The notes under the pieces: generated by a model | Told to the model about the DNA's origin: nothing | Database searches by the model: none | What the model saw: the letters and a program-made list of their open reading frames with translations, nothing else | Shown: positions 41,466 through 55,015 of the stretch, piece after piece | Layout of the letters: the number at the start of each line of letters is the position of its first letter | Numbering within the stretch: the stretch's first letter is position 1 | Assembly (NCBI GenBank): GCA_905221605.1 | Contig: CAJNDS010002568.1 | Location: 75,001 to 139,000 of the forward strand | Direction: 5' to 3' | DNA length: 64,000 nt | DNA from: Symbiodinium natans | Lineage: Eukaryota > Sar > Dinophyceae > Suessiales > Symbiodiniaceae | Translations under genes and position numbers: made by a program

Positions 41466-42509
41466 GAGGAAACTGAGGTTTCTCAGAACGAGTTGGCAGG
41501 GGTTTGGGGTCGTGTAGAGTGCATCTATATGCTGTTAGTAGTGCTCGTAAGCTCCCGTCCCTAAACCCTAAACCCTAAACCCCAAACCCTAAACCCTAAA
41601 CCCTAACCACTGGATGGCCACACCATGCGAGAAGCGCAATGCTGTCACAAGTGCTTTCGACATACTGCGCTGGATGTAACCCCAAACCCTAAACCCTAAA
41701 CCCCAAACCCCAAACCCTAAACTCTAAACCCCAAACCCTAAACCCTAAACCCTACAATTGTGGTCCCTTTTGGGTGTCACAATACGGAGCCTTCGAATCG
41801 GAGCAATTTAGGGCACCCTGTTTTGAGATAGCCCGATGCCCCTTAACTAAGGAATATACCTTACATCAACTTGAGGATCCCTGGATAAACTAAGGTGTAT
41901 TCCTTAGTTAAGGGGTATTGGGCTCTCTGGGGACTATGTGAATTCGACCACGCATTCCGGTCCACTTGTCGGGCCGGCTTGCTCTTAGGACACCCTCTGC
42001 AGCCTTCTGAGATCAGTGACCCAACTTACTACCTACACCCTAAACCCTAAACCCTAAACCCTAAACCCTAAACCCTAAACCCTAAACCCTAAACCCTAAA
42101 CCCTAAACCCTAAACCCTAAACCCTAAACCCTAAACCCTAAACCCTAAACCCTAAACCCTAAACCCTAAACCCTAAACCCTAAACCCTAAACCCTAAACC
42201 CTAAACCCTAGCTGATGCGGATTCCTGGGAAGAACAAAACTGTTCTGTTAGTCTGTCCAGTGTTGTTGCAATGTGAGCACACATCTTCCAGAAACCCGGC
42301 TTTCATCGGCAAGATGTCGACAACGGAGGCAACCCTTCAAACACGGTTTCGGTGAAATCAAGCAGGCTCAAGGGATTGGGACTTACAGGAATCCCGAATC
42401 TTGGTTGTTTAAGCCCAGAACTTGCAGTATGATCCTAAGCCCTAAGCCCTAAGCCCTAAACCCTAAACCCTAAACCCTAAACCCTAAACCGTAAAGAATC
42501 CTCTTCCAG

Positions 42510-42614
42510 GACTCCGATCGAAGGCTGCCAGGGTGCGAGGTCCAAAAAACTCTCCGGATGGATGAAGAAGAGTTCCTCTGGCTGTGCCGACCCAAGTTTC
42601 TTCGAGCTAGCTAA
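42510..42614 (+). CDS. C-terminal exon, unidentified
   Basis: TCTTCCAG acceptor, then DSDRRLPGCEVQKTLRMDEE and on to TAA (34 aa plus stop). A second plus frame is open too. The 350 bases that follow hold no array and no inverted-repeat element, as for a 3' flank. No family recognised. Confidence 0.35.
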   Translation, partial: DSDRRLPGCEVQKTLRMDEEEFLWLCRPKFLRAS

Positions 42615-45600
42615 GCTCGGTTGTGCGGACAAAAGCAGAAGCTTTCCCCTTTTGCCCTTTTGAAGCTGAGAGGCAGGCGCAGGCCGAAGCTATAGACACG
42701 CTCAGCTGAAGCATAAAATGTCAGGTGGGTACTTGCGCTACATGTCACTTCTTGCACTCCACCCGCAGCTCTTTAAATTCTAAACTGAGTTTTTCAACCC
42801 GGTCCTCATTCCCCTGTGTCAAGAAAGCTCACACTTCCACCCTCTCACTACCCACCTGTTGCAAAGTCTCCGAACCGCCGACAGCTTGAATTCAGCTGTC
42901 GATTTTTCAACTGCACCGCAAGGAAACTCAAAAGTCTGCTGTGATCGTCTTTTTGGGGATAAAGGCTTTAGGGTTTATGGGTTTAGGCGTTAGGGTTTAG
43001 GGTTGGGCGTTTAGGTTCCCCTAAGGCCCTAAACCCAGACTTGGAGTTCTTGTTTGCACGTCATCGTGGCTTCAGGGCGTGTTTCTCTCGTGGGCACGGG
43101 CTGTACATGGAACCCTGGTTGGGGTTTAGGGTTTAGGGTTTAGGGTTTAGGGTTTAGGGTTTAGGGTTTAGGGTTTAGGGTATAAGAGCAGCTCCCAAGT
43201 GCCAGCCGTTGGGCGAAGGAAGCCCCGCAAGCTCATTCCTTCACGTCCGGGTTCGCAGCAATCCATTCCTCTGGGGGTTTCAGGTGCAAGGTTTAGGGGA
43301 AAGAGGTTTAGGGTTTAGGGTGGTTTAGGATTTTAGGGTTTAGGGTTTAGGGCTAGGGTTTGGGGCTAAACCCTAAACCCTAAACCCTTGTGGGTTTTAA
43401 GAGGCTTGTCCAACCCGAAGGTTACAGGTAACCTACTGAGCACCTGCGCTTTGCGGCACTGAACTGCAAACTAAGTGGCACTTCGCAGAGCACAACCCCA
43501 ATTCCAGCTGAATGACCAACTTCTAAGGTCCTAAATGTTGGGGGATGTGGGGTGTATGCATACGCAGAAAATAAAACAACTGAAGCTTGCCTGACCCAGT
43601 GCAGGATCACATGCAACTACATAATTCGTCATTAAGGTCCTCATTTACACATGAAGGCTCGACTTATAGCAAGGACACCAAAAGGGACCACAGTTTGGAG
43701 AAGTCCCCCTTTAGGCTTGGGCTAGCCAAGAATTCTGTCACACAGCGAGCCCGAAGCTATGAAAGGGTTTAGGGGTTTAGGGGTGTAGGGTTTAGGGTCC
43801 ATGTGCCTACATGGTATATACGTGGGCCCAGAAGCTACATGTCGGAACCCCCTTTTCGGCCCAAGTATATACTAGATAGGTGCCACCCTTGCCACGGAAA
43901 TTGTTTATCGGGTTGTCCATATTGGTCCTGCTTGATTCTTTGCTCTAAGCCCTATCAACCCAGAAACCCCCTTCCTCCCGCCCGCCCCGCCCCGCCCCTC
44001 CCCCCCCGCCCCGCCTATCGCTAATCCCCCCCCCCCCCTCCCAAAACCCCGAAACCCCGAAAACTCCTAAAGCCCCAAAACCCAAAACCCCAAAACGCCC
44101 AAGCCTTACCTAGACCCAGGAGTAACCTAGGAATAAAAAGGGCACCCCTTTTTTGTAAGAGAACCCCAACCCAAAAAAATGACATAAGGGCCTACTCCAG
44201 GTCTTAGCCCTAAACCCCTAAAGCCCCAAAACCCTAAAACCGCCAAACAGAAATAAGGGACCCCTAAACCCTAAACCCTAAACCCTAAACCCTAAACCCT
44301 AAACCCTAAACCCTAAACCCTAAACCCTAAACCCAAAGTCCGAGTGAAGCCCCCAACAAAGCTCACGCCGCCCAAGGGGCCACAGCTGCCTCCACCGACG
44401 AACATCGGCGGGCCGCGGCCTTCGCCTGGTCCTGGGCCCCAAACGCAGCCCTAAACCCTAAACCCTAAACCCTAAACCCTAAACCCTAAACCCTAAACCC
44501 TAAACCCTAAACCCTAAACCCTAAACCCTGAACCCTGAACCCTGAACCCTGAACCCTGAACCCTGAACCCTACACCCTACACCCTACACCCTAAACCCTA
44601 AACCCTAACCCTAAACCCTAAACCCTAAACCCTAAACCCTAAACTCTAAAACCCTGTAAGCCCTGGTAAGCCCTGCGAGCCCTGCCCTGGAAGCCCTGGA
44701 AGCCCAAAGGTTTAGGGTTTTGGGGTGTCTTGGGTTGCAGGGTCTTAGGTGTTTAGGGTTTTAGTGTTTTGGGGTCTTAGGGTTTTAGGGTTTTAGGGTT
44801 TTGGGGTCTTAGGGTTTTTAGGGTCTTAGGGTTTTGGGGTTTTAGGGTTTAGGGTTTTAGGGTTTTAAGGGCTTGGCTGTGAGGGTTTGGTTGCAGGGTC
44901 TGAAGTGTTTAGGGCTTTAGGGTTGTGGGGCTGAGCTGTGAGGGTTCAAGGTTCAGGGCTTCGGGTTTTAGGAAGCCCGCAGCCCTTGTAAAAGCACAAA
45001 ACCCATGGAGCCTTTGGGATCTGAAGGGTGCAGGGTCCCAATAACAACTCGACGGCAATCAAACCCTAAACCCTAAACCCTAAACCCTGAACCCTAAACG
45101 TTAAACCCTAAACCCTAAACCAAAAACCCTAAACGTTAAACCCTAAACCCTAAACTCTAAACCAAAAACCACCCTCGACGCCCCAGCCTTCTAAACCCAA
45201 AACTTTTCCGGAGCGAGCCTTGGCTTTCAACCCTAAGCAAAAGACCCAAAACCCTAAAGCCCGAAAGCCCTAAAACCCTAAAACCCTAAAGCCCTAAAGC
45301 CCGAAAGCCCTAAAACCCTAAAACCCTAAAACCCTAAAACCCTAAAGCCCTAAAGCCCTAAAGCCCTAAAGCCCTAAAACCCTAAAACCCTAAAACCCTA
45401 AAACCCTAGACCATAAAACCCCAAACCCTAAACCCTACCCCCAAACAAGCCCAACATCCTCCCCCTCCACGTCCTCGGGGAAGCCGCAACCCAGGAGTGC
45501 CGCCTCACACAAGCTGGGGGGGGGGGGGGGGGGTGGGGGTACGAAGGAGCTTTAAGTTTAGAGCTGAGGTTTAGGGTTTAATCGCTCACACTCGGACAAG

Positions 45601-47295
45601 CCAGGCGAGGCATTCAAGGTTCAGGTGTCTGAAGGGTTTAGGGTTTAGGGTTTGGGGTTTGGGGTTTAGGGGATAGGGTTTAGGGCACTCGAGAACAAGA
45701 GCGTGTCAAAAGACGGGGTCCCAAACCCAACACCTCTCAAACCTAACCTCGACACCCTAAGCCCTGAACACTCCACAACCCCTAGCGTGCATGCACCTAT
45801 ACTTGGCTCTTGAAGAGGACCCCTTATATGCCCTATACAACCTAAGGGCCCATACATCAGAAACCTTTCAAGAGGGTAAAGGACCATGTCAAGAAACCAT
45901 GAAACTACCCTTTCGATAACCCCTGAACCTAGACCCAAGAGTAACCTGAGTATCCTAGGAACAAACAGCGTACCCTCTGTGGCTCAAAAAAGGCACTAAG
46001 GGCCTACTCCGGGTCCTAGGAACACTTCCAAACACTAACGAAGACTGATTCGCTTGAATCCTGCACTCAAGGGCCTAAAGGAGGGACCCTTAAAAGGGAC
46101 CTCAGGGATAAGAAAGGGGAATAAGATTAAGGGTCCCTTCTAGGGGTCCCTCCTTATACCCTAGACCCCCCAAAGTCCCAAGAAGCCGTAGGCCCGACTC
46201 TGCGGGCCTTAGTAATTGGGGTGGGGTGGTGGGGGAAATCATGGTAGTGGTATAGTTCTAAGGGGGCAACAGAGGAATACTCTTCGTAATGAATCCGACC
46301 CCTATATTCGGTTTGGACCCCAAAAGCCTTTGAAAGATCTTCTTGAATATGAACGTCCTTTGGGATGTTAGTTCCCTTGTACTAACATGGGGATTCGAGT
46401 ACCCCTTATCATCATCCCTAGTAAGGACTGTTAGTAAACATCCCAAATCGTCCTCTTAAACCCAATACGGGAACATATGAAATCTTTCCCGGCCAAGGGG
46501 CCCGAATGGATGCTCTCCGAGATAGGGGCTGCGCTTCATTGCCTGGGCTGCCTGGGACCAGAGCACCAAGTTGGGTTTCAGTCGATTCTCGGCGCTTCGA
46601 ATTTTAGCATTTCAGGTCGTAGGGTGTTTGCTGGCTCCTGCTTCGGGATCCCAAAACCCCAACCCCTCTCTCAAAGGCACTCAGTCAATGTCAGGCCAAA
46701 ACCCCCTAAACCCCTAAACCCCGAACCTAAACCCCCAAATCCCCAAACCCTAAGCCCCAAAGCCCCCAACCCCCCTACCAAAAAACCCTAAACCCTCAAC
46801 CCTCAACCCTAAACCTCCAAAACTTCCGCGCCAAACGGCTCTTGGCACTGATGGCTGCCAGCGCCGACGGAGCGCCGAAGGTTTGGCCCACGGCCTTTGG
46901 GGAAGGGTTGGGTTTAGGGTTTAGGGTTTAGGGTTTAGGGTTTAGGGTTTAGGGTTTAGGGTTTAGGGTTTAGGGTTTAGGGTTTAGGGTTTAGGGTTTA
47001 GGGTTTAGGGTTTAGGGTTAGGTTTAGGGTTTAGGGTTTAGGGTTTAGGGTTTAGGGTTTAGGGTTTAGGGTTTAGGGTTTAGGGTTTAGGGTTTAGGGT
47101 TTAGGGAGTTTAGGGTTTCGGGTTTAGGGTTTAGGGTTTGGTGTTTTAGGGTGTGAAATGCTACTAATCCCAACCAATCTCTGAGCGCTTCATCCCCACA
47201 GGGGAGAGGCTCCCTCATCAACTCCCTAAACCCTAAACCCTAAACCCTAAACCCTAAGCCCTAAACCCTAAACCCTAAACCCTAAACCCGTTTTG

Positions 47296-47411
47296 AATAC
47301 GAAGCCCCTCCGCTCTGCCACACCACTAAAAAAAGTCGGATCCTGGAGGGGCAGGATGTCATGTTGGGCTGGAGCCAGTGTGGAGGTCTCCATCATGTAC
47401 TCCACGGCGGC
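47296..47411 (-). CDS. Probable exon, unidentified
   Basis: AAAGCAG acceptor then AAVEYMMETSTLAPAQHDIL and on through PLQDPTFFSGVAERRGF; the 3' edge is not fixed. Codon use is strongly coding-like and the plus strand is weaker. With the exons at 47884-47824, about 49756-49685, 51219-51140 and 51575-51467 it may belong to one minus-strand gene, but phases were not proven. Confidence 0.45.
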
Positions 47412-47823
47412 CTGCTTTAGGGTTTAGGGTTAAGGGCTTAGGGTTTAGGGTTAGGGCCTTGATTTTTGTTTTGCTATGCTGCAGCCTTTCCCTTATACAA
47501 AAGCAGGACAGTGGGTTTAGGGTTAGGGCTGAGACAGCTTTTTTCCTGTGAGGCAGCCTTTCTCTTGAAGAACGAAAGGAAAAGGGGGGGTCTAGGGTCT
47601 GTTCATGGATCCAAACGAGACTAACAAGGTCGCCCCAAGGTGCGGAAGTCTAGCGTTGAAGGCTCAAGGTTGCGTTGCATACATTATCGGCAACTCTCGA
47701 AAGTACAGACCAAATTTGGGATCCTTCTTTTTTAAGGGTGCCATACTCTACAGGGGACCCCAAAAAGGGACCCTAACTTAGGGAACTACCCATAAATGCA
47801 TGACCTGACGCAAACTAACACAC

Positions 47824-47884
47824 CTGCGCGCCTCGATGCTGGAACACCGCTGGAGAGAGGCACTTGCCTCGTCCTTGTCGAAGC
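47824..47884 (-). CDS. Exon with consensus splice sites, unidentified
   Basis: Flanked by CCAG acceptor and CGCAG|GTGTGT donor. Reads FDKDEASASLQRCSSIEAR. FDKDEAS is slightly EF-hand-like but too short to call. Confidence 0.45.
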
Positions 47885-50800
47885 CTGGTTTGGGGCTTCG
47901 GCCCCTAAACCCTAAACCCTAAACCCTATAAACCCTATAAACCCTAAACCCTAAACCCTGAACCCAAAACCCAAAATGCCCGAAACCCTGAACGGTTTAG
48001 AGTTTGGGGTTGGGGCTCGGGGTGTTAGGCATCCTAAAGCCCCAAACCTTATAAACACTAAACCGACGATCCCAAGACTTGGTCGAGTCCTTGGGACTAA
48101 ACGGTTCAGGATTTGCAGGTTAGGGCTCAGGGTTAGGCTTGCGGGGGGTGAAGTTTCGTGGGTTCAGTGTCGAGCTCCTTAAACAAGCCTAAACAAGGGA
48201 CCTGTCATGCCGTAGATAGCAGGAACGGGCTTTGCAAACCCTCAACCCCAAACCCCGTTTCACATCCAGGCATCGTGACGAATGCCCTAAGGCTCCAAAT
48301 AGCCCAAAGTAGGTATTATTTACAGACTTTAGATGTAGGTATTATTTATATACTTGGAGCACCAGGGATGCCTAACACCCTAAACCCTCTAAACCCCAAA
48401 TTCCTAAACCCTAAAACCTACAAACCCCTTACTTCTTGGAAGCATGGACACCTGTAAATCTCAATCCCGTAAACCCCCGCGCCTTGGCACTTAGGGTTTA
48501 GGGTTATAGGGTTTAGGGTTTAGGAGATGGGGTTTAGGGTTTAGGGTTTAGGGCTTGTACTAGGAGCCTCATTCCCTACAGCCTCGACTGGTCACTCAGT
48601 CTCCCAATCTGAATCGGCCACGACCCCGAAACCCTGAACCCCAAATTCCTAAAGATTCTACCTTCGAAACACCTAAAACCCTAAAGCGCTTAGGAAGCAG
48701 GGGCCCCCACACGCCAACGCCAAATCTTAAATCCAAGATTGCTGCGTTATGGGAGAGAAGAAGGGGGCTCTCCTGCTTACAGGGTCTTTAGGAACCTATC
48801 CGTCGACACAGGAAGAAGGAATCCATGAAAACACTTTCCCGAGACCCTATAATCCCTAAACTCAATGGAGTAAACCCTTCTAAAGGGACATTTTACTTGG
48901 AGGTTCACGGTACTTATTAAGCGTTATAACTGTACTTATAACTGTACTTATAACCATATTAGCGCACTTAAGGGGCTTATAAGTGGCTTATAAGTACAGT
49001 TAGAATTGGTTCATAAGCACCATGAACCTCCAAGTATATGGTCAATGTAGAGGATACTTAGGTGCGTATCGGGGATATGTAAGGAGGATTCATTGTTCCC
49101 TTCCAGGGTCCCTCCTTATATCCCTTGATAAACCCCCCCCCGGCCCCCCAACGCCGGAGCCGTATGAGCCCCAAAAGCCCCAAAGCCCGAGGCCAGAAAT
49201 CGAGAAACCGGGCACCAGGTTGGCAGCCTAAACCTATCCGAAAATATTCTGAACAAACATCCTCTAGCGATTTTCAGGCGAAATCCAAAAAAACAACTAG
49301 GGCCTAGCGAGTGTGGGGTAGGGTTCAGGGTTTGCTGGCAGAAGCTCGGATTTTGGGGTGGCTTTGCAGAGCAGGATTCAGGGCTTCGTGGTTTTTTAAC
49401 TTCGTATTGCTTGGTTAAGAGAACCTGACAGTTGCAGGGATCATGAGACTGAGGAAAGGTGGCCTTACATTACCTGGCCTAGGGTGTTGGACCGGGTTTT
49501 TTTCTGGCACCCTAAACTAAACCCTAAACCCACTTGGAGGTTCATGGTACTTCGCAACCCCATTATAACTGTACTGAAAATTGGGTTCCTAAGGGGCTTT
49601 TATGTCGGTTGTAGCTACACTTACAATGAGTTACTAAGTATTCTGAAGGTTCCTCCAAGTAAACCCTTAAACCCCTCCACTGAGGAAAGGAGCCCATCAT
49701 CGTCAGGATCTTCACTTTGTTGCGGCGCTCGCTGCCCTCATCAATCCCTGGCCTTGTCGTCGAACCCTTGGGGGTGTTTGCATGGGACCCAAATAACTTT
49801 AAAAGGGTTAAGGTTTGTAGGGTTCTAGGCTTCATACACCTGAGTAGGAAGTATGGTAAGATAAGGTATGTGCCCACAATTTCTGAGGGTTCATTTGATT
49901 TGGGGTTTCGGGGTGTTCTTTAAGGGTTCTGTAACGCGTTTTGGGGGGGTGTAGGGGTTTAGGGTTTAGGGGTGTAGGGTTTCATGTAGGGGCTGTGTGT
50001 TAAGGGTTTTTGTCACCCACACGGCTGCTACCGAAGTCCACTCCGCTGGGACAAGGCAAGGTGACCCAAACCTTTGAAAAGCCTGAGGACCGATCAGGGT
50101 TTAGGGTGTAGGGTTTCGACGCTCGCGCTCACACACGGCCGGCAAGGTTCTTGGTTCGCAAGGTTTGGGGTATTGAGGAACGCTTATAAGTGAGACCCTA
50201 AACCCTAAACCCTAAACCCTAAAGGTGGGTTGCGCGCAGGGTCCCGTCGGAGTCCGTAGTCCCTTTGCAACAAGCTTTCGACATCATGCACCCAAGTAGG
50301 TATAATCGGGACTATACTATATAGGATATATAGAGGGGAATAAGATTATAGGGCCCCTGCCAGGGGTCCCTACTCATACCCCTTCACAAGTGGCTCAGAA
50401 GAAGAAGAAGAAGAAGAAGTTTGTGTTTCTACAGGTTTGTTCTAGGGTACTTCCAGGGGAGCCAAAAAACCTAAGTTCCCGAACTCCGAGGCCCTCATCG
50501 GTTGCGTTCTACAAAAGCCCTCCCGTCCACAAAGCACGAAAGCAGGAACATCCTGCTTGTCCAGCTTCCTAGTGGAAAGACAGGTCAACCTTTCTATGTT
50601 GAGGGCTTAGTATACTAAGCCCTCAATCTGACCATGCTTTAACCTTAAATTCTAAACCCTAAATGCTTTTAACCTTCTAAGTCGAGACTCCTGGTTGAAT
50701 GTGCCCTGGTTTCCGTCCTGGATTGCCCCTGAAGCTACTGGCTTTTGGTGGGATGTATGGGTTCAGCACTTACAGAGCTGTACGAGGGGGACGGAAGTAC

Positions 50801-51334
50801 CAAACTCCCGAATTCAAAGCCCTGATTCGTAAACCTGCCGCATAGGTGCTCCTCGGAGACATCGCTGGGGAGCCTCGCCGAAATCTACATGTGTGGGGCC
50901 CTAAACCCTAAACCCTCTTTATCCTTGTGACAGACATCTCAGGTGTATGGGGGTTTAGGGGCTGAGGGAAAAATCGGGCCGTACCGAGTGGCTGCTGAAT
51001 ACACATTCCTCGGTAAGAAATTAGGAAACTGCTGAGGTGCCCGCTATAATCTCGCAAAGGGCCGTCTGGCGGGATACAGGGCACCAACTTCCCTAATGCC
51101 TTACTGAAAACCAGTAATACGCAACTTAGAAATTAAAGAAACCCGGACTTGCAAGCAAGGGCTTCGGTGACTCGTTGCCGCTGCTTGCGCCGTAAGCCCG
51201 TGTCGTCAGCACTTTTGAAGACCCCTGAGCCTAAACTCAATACTAGCCCCGCCCCTCTAGCCGCCCCCTCGCCCTGCAACTCTCCCCACCTCCCCCCCCG
51301 GAACAAAATAGAATCAAATAAGATCCCCAAACCC

Positions 51335-51425
51335 CTAAAACCCTAAAACCCTAAAACCCTAAAACCCTAAAACCCTAAAACCCTAAAACCCTAAAACCCT
51401 AAAACCCTAAAACCCTAAAACCCTC
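51335..51425. repeat. Variant array: CCCTAAAA octamers
   Basis: About eleven perfect CCCTAAAA units; similar octamers occur at 45260-45415. Confidence 0.9.
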
Positions 51426-51466
51426 TCTCCTAAAACCCTAAACCCCGACACCCCCTAAAACCCCTC

Positions 51467-51575
51467 TCCTTCGGAATGCCGTTGCCGCGACGTCCCAGAC
51501 CTTGCCCGCTGCTTCCGAGGCCATCCGCACGGCCTCCAGCTGCAGCTGGGAATCGGCAAAGAGGGTTTGGTAACC
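51467..51575 (-). CDS. Exon whose acceptor is the telomere repeat itself
   Basis: The minus strand reads TTTAG|GGTTACCAAACC: the AG of the last TTTAGGG unit serves as acceptor. The exon reads GYQTLFADSQLQLEAVRMAS, then EAAGKVWDVAATAFR: an amphipathic helix pattern. The array at 51580-51640 is directly upstream. Family unknown. Confidence 0.5.
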
Positions 51576-51889
51576 CTAAACCCTAAACCCTAAACCCTAA
51601 ACCCTAAACCCTAAACCCTAAACCCTAAACCCTAAACGACTCCAAGCCCAAGAGTGGGAACCCTTCTGAACCCCAAACTCTAAGCCCCGAACCCAAGAGT
51701 TTTGGGCTTGGGGTTTAAAGAGCTCGGAATGTGCTTAGACAAAAAGGCCATAACAGGATCTCTATCTTGGATCAAGTCCCAATTTTTTGCAGGCGTGCAG
51801 GGGTAACCGAAGCCCTGGGTTCTGGCTTAGAAAGTAGGTTCGAAGTATTTTCTTGGGCTTAGGGGTTCAGGGCTTTCGGATTTTCGGGC

Positions 51890-51975
51890 TTATTCCCTAG
51901 AAGCGGGGGCCTCTCCAGCAAACCAGGGCGCATTCTCGCCGGCCTCACACAGCTGAGTTGTGCTTGGTTTAGTTT
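51890..51975 (-). CDS. C-terminal exon, unidentified
   Basis: Frame ends LCEAGENAPWFAGEAPASRE with TAA at 51892-51890. The frame stays open upstream to about 52213, but the upstream part has weaker codon use, so the exon start is uncertain. No family recognised. Confidence 0.4.
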
Positions 51976-54954
51976 CCGTGTTGAGGGATGAGCACAAACA
52001 AGAGGAAAGATAACAAGCTTGTGAGCTCCTTACATCAGATCCCGCAAAAATGAGCGCACCGCAGGTCAGAAGTACAGTACACCGAAACCCGCGTAAGTCG
52101 GAAGGAAAGGGTTTCCCAGCAACCCGAAACCCCACAATGTGGCTTGAAAACCTTCTGGACCTCATCTCTGGGCTCCAAACCCTTTGAGGCACGGGACTGG
52201 TCTGAAGCTGCACCCGAAATTCTGTGAAGATGTTGCGGCCTAGGTTCCCTACGCTTCAACTCGACAGGCCCCTCCTACACCATAGCGCCTTCAACCTTTT
52301 AGGGTTTAGGGCGTAGGGCTTAGGGTTAGTTTAGGGTTTAGGGCTTCGGGCTTCGGGTTAGTTTAGGGTTCAGGGCGTAGGGTGATACAATACGAATGCT
52401 CGCAAAAATAGCGGTAGCAAGTAATGGTAAGAACCTAAGCCTTCTTCTAGCAAGAGAACACTCCAAGAGATCTTGGCGGAGCTTGCAAACGATCGTAAAA
52501 GCCAAGACACCACTTGTGCCATCCTCGGAAACAAAGGGGCGAGTGCTGGAATTCAAAACCTTAAACCCTTAACCCTGAACCCTGAAACCTAAACCCTAAA
52601 CCCTAAATTGAAAATGCAGAAAACCTGAAACCCTTTTTTTGCATCCGGGCTATGATGTCCTGGCCGGAAAGTCTTAGCAACATTCGTAAACCCCAAACCC
52701 TGGTGGCCGGGGGCCTTTTTGGGTCGAAAGGGTCTGGCGCTTCAAGGATTTGGCAGCTTGCGGCAGACTTTTCTTGGAAGGTCACCTTACTAAACCCTAA
52801 GCCCTAAGCCCTAAGCCCTAAGCCCTAAGCCCTAAGCCCGAAACCCTAAGCCCTAAGCCCTAAGCCCTAAACCCTAAACCCCAAACCCCTAAACTCCGAA
52901 CCCCTAAACCCCTAAACCCTAAACCCTGGAGTCTAAGACCCGCCCTCGGGCCCTAAGTGCATGGTTTCGGGTCTTTGGGGGATGCTTCGCGGACGCTGAG
53001 AAATGAAAGCCCAGGGTGGTTGCGGTTGGGAGCATGCATAGAGATCCACCCTAAACCCTAAACCCTAAACCCTAAACCCACCCTTGGAGGGCTGGAGATC
53101 CTACGACCGACCTCCTGCCCTCCTCCCCCCCATTCTGTTCCCCGCTGGCCATAATCTTGCAGATGGTCATGTTTTTGCCCTTGAAAAGCCCCCTGAAAAT
53201 ACTCGAATTTAGGGTTTTCTAACGTTAAAAAAACCTGAAAAACTCCTGGCAATATTTCTAAAGTCAGATCCTCTTGCGCCGAATAAAGGGAAAACAACGG
53301 GCCCACCTTGTCATGAGCCAACCGAACCACCCTAAACCCTAAACCCTAAACCCTAAACCCTAAACCCTAAGCCCTAAACCCCAAACCCCAAACCCCTGAT
53401 GCTGATATTTGCCGAGAGGCCGCAGGGCCTCGCCGGCCACCATGGCTGATCCGTTGTATCCTTGGCTTGCAGGTTGCCCGACTTGGAGGTTCAGGGTACT
53501 TAGTAACCCAAGGGTTTAGGGTTTAGGGTTAGATAACCCACATATAAGCCCCTCAAGTACCCTAATAGGGTACCCTGAACCTAGGGCTGCTTGGGAGTTG
53601 AGGACTTCGGGCTGATTAGGGGCCTAGGACCTAGACTTAGGGCTGCTTGGGGCTTTAGGACTTCGGGCTGATTCGGGGTTAGCACTTACACAGACTTTGG
53701 GCCGCTTGGGGGGGTTTTAGGAGGTTTAGAACTTAGGGCTGATTCGGGGTCTAGAACTCGGGGCTGATTCAGTGTTTAGGACATGAAGCTGATGGCGTCT
53801 TCAGATGGGGTTTAGGGTTTAGGGTTTAGGGTTGAGTTTTGTTCTGTTGAGGGTCGTGTGAGGTGCTGGTACCTTCCTCCCAGAGCTCGTATAAGGCAAC
53901 ACACCGGAGCCTGAATTAACATGAGGAACTAGTCCATACATACGTATACATGCATAAGACAGGCGTGCTACCTACACACCCTTTCTACATAAATAGGCTT
54001 CTATAGTAGAGCCGTGCTGCAAGCACTGGAGGGAATTATAAACTCTGAGCTGGTCTCGGGCCCATGCATTGCTGGGGAAGGGGCCGGATTTGACGTACTC
54101 CTTGGCGGTGTCTCCGACGTCCATTGCAAGTCTGTCAAGGGATCAAGGCTCGAAGCCCTAAGGTTGTAAAGTTGTACCCCTTAAAAGTTCCACTTAATTT
54201 CCTCCTAATATGGCCGTTGCATCCCCTTTAGGAATCTTTAAGCAAGGGTCCCCAAACCCAAGGTTACAACCCTAAACTCTAAACCCTAAACCCTAAACCC
54301 TAAACCCTAAACCCTAAACCCTAAACCCTAAACCCTAAACCCTAAACCCTAAACCATGCAACTGCCCTTAGATTCTAGGGTTTGGGGATGCTGGGGGTTC
54401 AGAGGTGAGTCAGGGTTTAGGGTTTAGGGTTTGCGGGGTCCCTTACAGCGGTTCCTGTACTCAAAAGGGTTCTGAAGTATGGGCCTTGGGTTCTACAGGG
54501 TATATAAGGGGCCCTCATTTATATAGGGGCCCACATTCAGGGACCATGCAACGACCCTAAGATTAGGGTTTAGGGTTTAGGGTTTAGGGTTTGGGGTTTA
54601 GGGTTTAGGGTTCGAAACCAACAGATCTGGGATTAGGATCCTGCTCAAGCTGAACGCCTACACGATGCCCGTGAGCGACTGCGGGCAAGCTGAAGTAACT
54701 CTTCCAGGAGACTGCCTGTGATTCTGCAGGGCTTTCGGTAGCTAGGATGGTCCTTGAAATCCTCTGAAATAGATTCCTAAATATCATGCTCTTAAACTCG
54801 AAAAGGGGAAACATGAAATATCCCAAGGGTTGTGATATTTGGCTGGTGGCTGGGCTGTTGTTTTCGCAAATTCCAGTCCGAAGTGGAGTACCCCAAGACT
54901 TCATTTACCTACACAGTTTGTACTTGGCCGTTGAAGTGGTTGCCATATATGTAT

Positions 54955-55015
54955 ACACATGTATACATATGTATATATATATATATATATATATATTTTA
55001 TATATATATATACAA
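54955..55015. repeat. TA/TG microsatellite
   Basis: TATATA/TGTATA tracts in the middle of a family D copy. Other simple tracts: 8073-8135, 20828-20850, 39773-39800, 55888-56000 and 56075-56100 (TA), 5456-5540 (GA then CA), 50396-50418 (GAA). Confidence 0.9.

Larger units (their letters stand above)
39081..47295. other. Array and element mosaic, no assembled gene
   Basis: Dense arrays, element copies B, C, D, E, F and G, octamer variants, and isolated open blocks on either strand (plus 40235-40318 TKAKKQKAKPEFGTGEAPAS; plus 44335-44450 Pro-rich; minus 41340-41272 FVISYGRGAGRSEHKVYRAA; minus 43300-43248 ending EEWIAANPDVKE). No chain with consistent phase was built. Confidence 0.45.
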
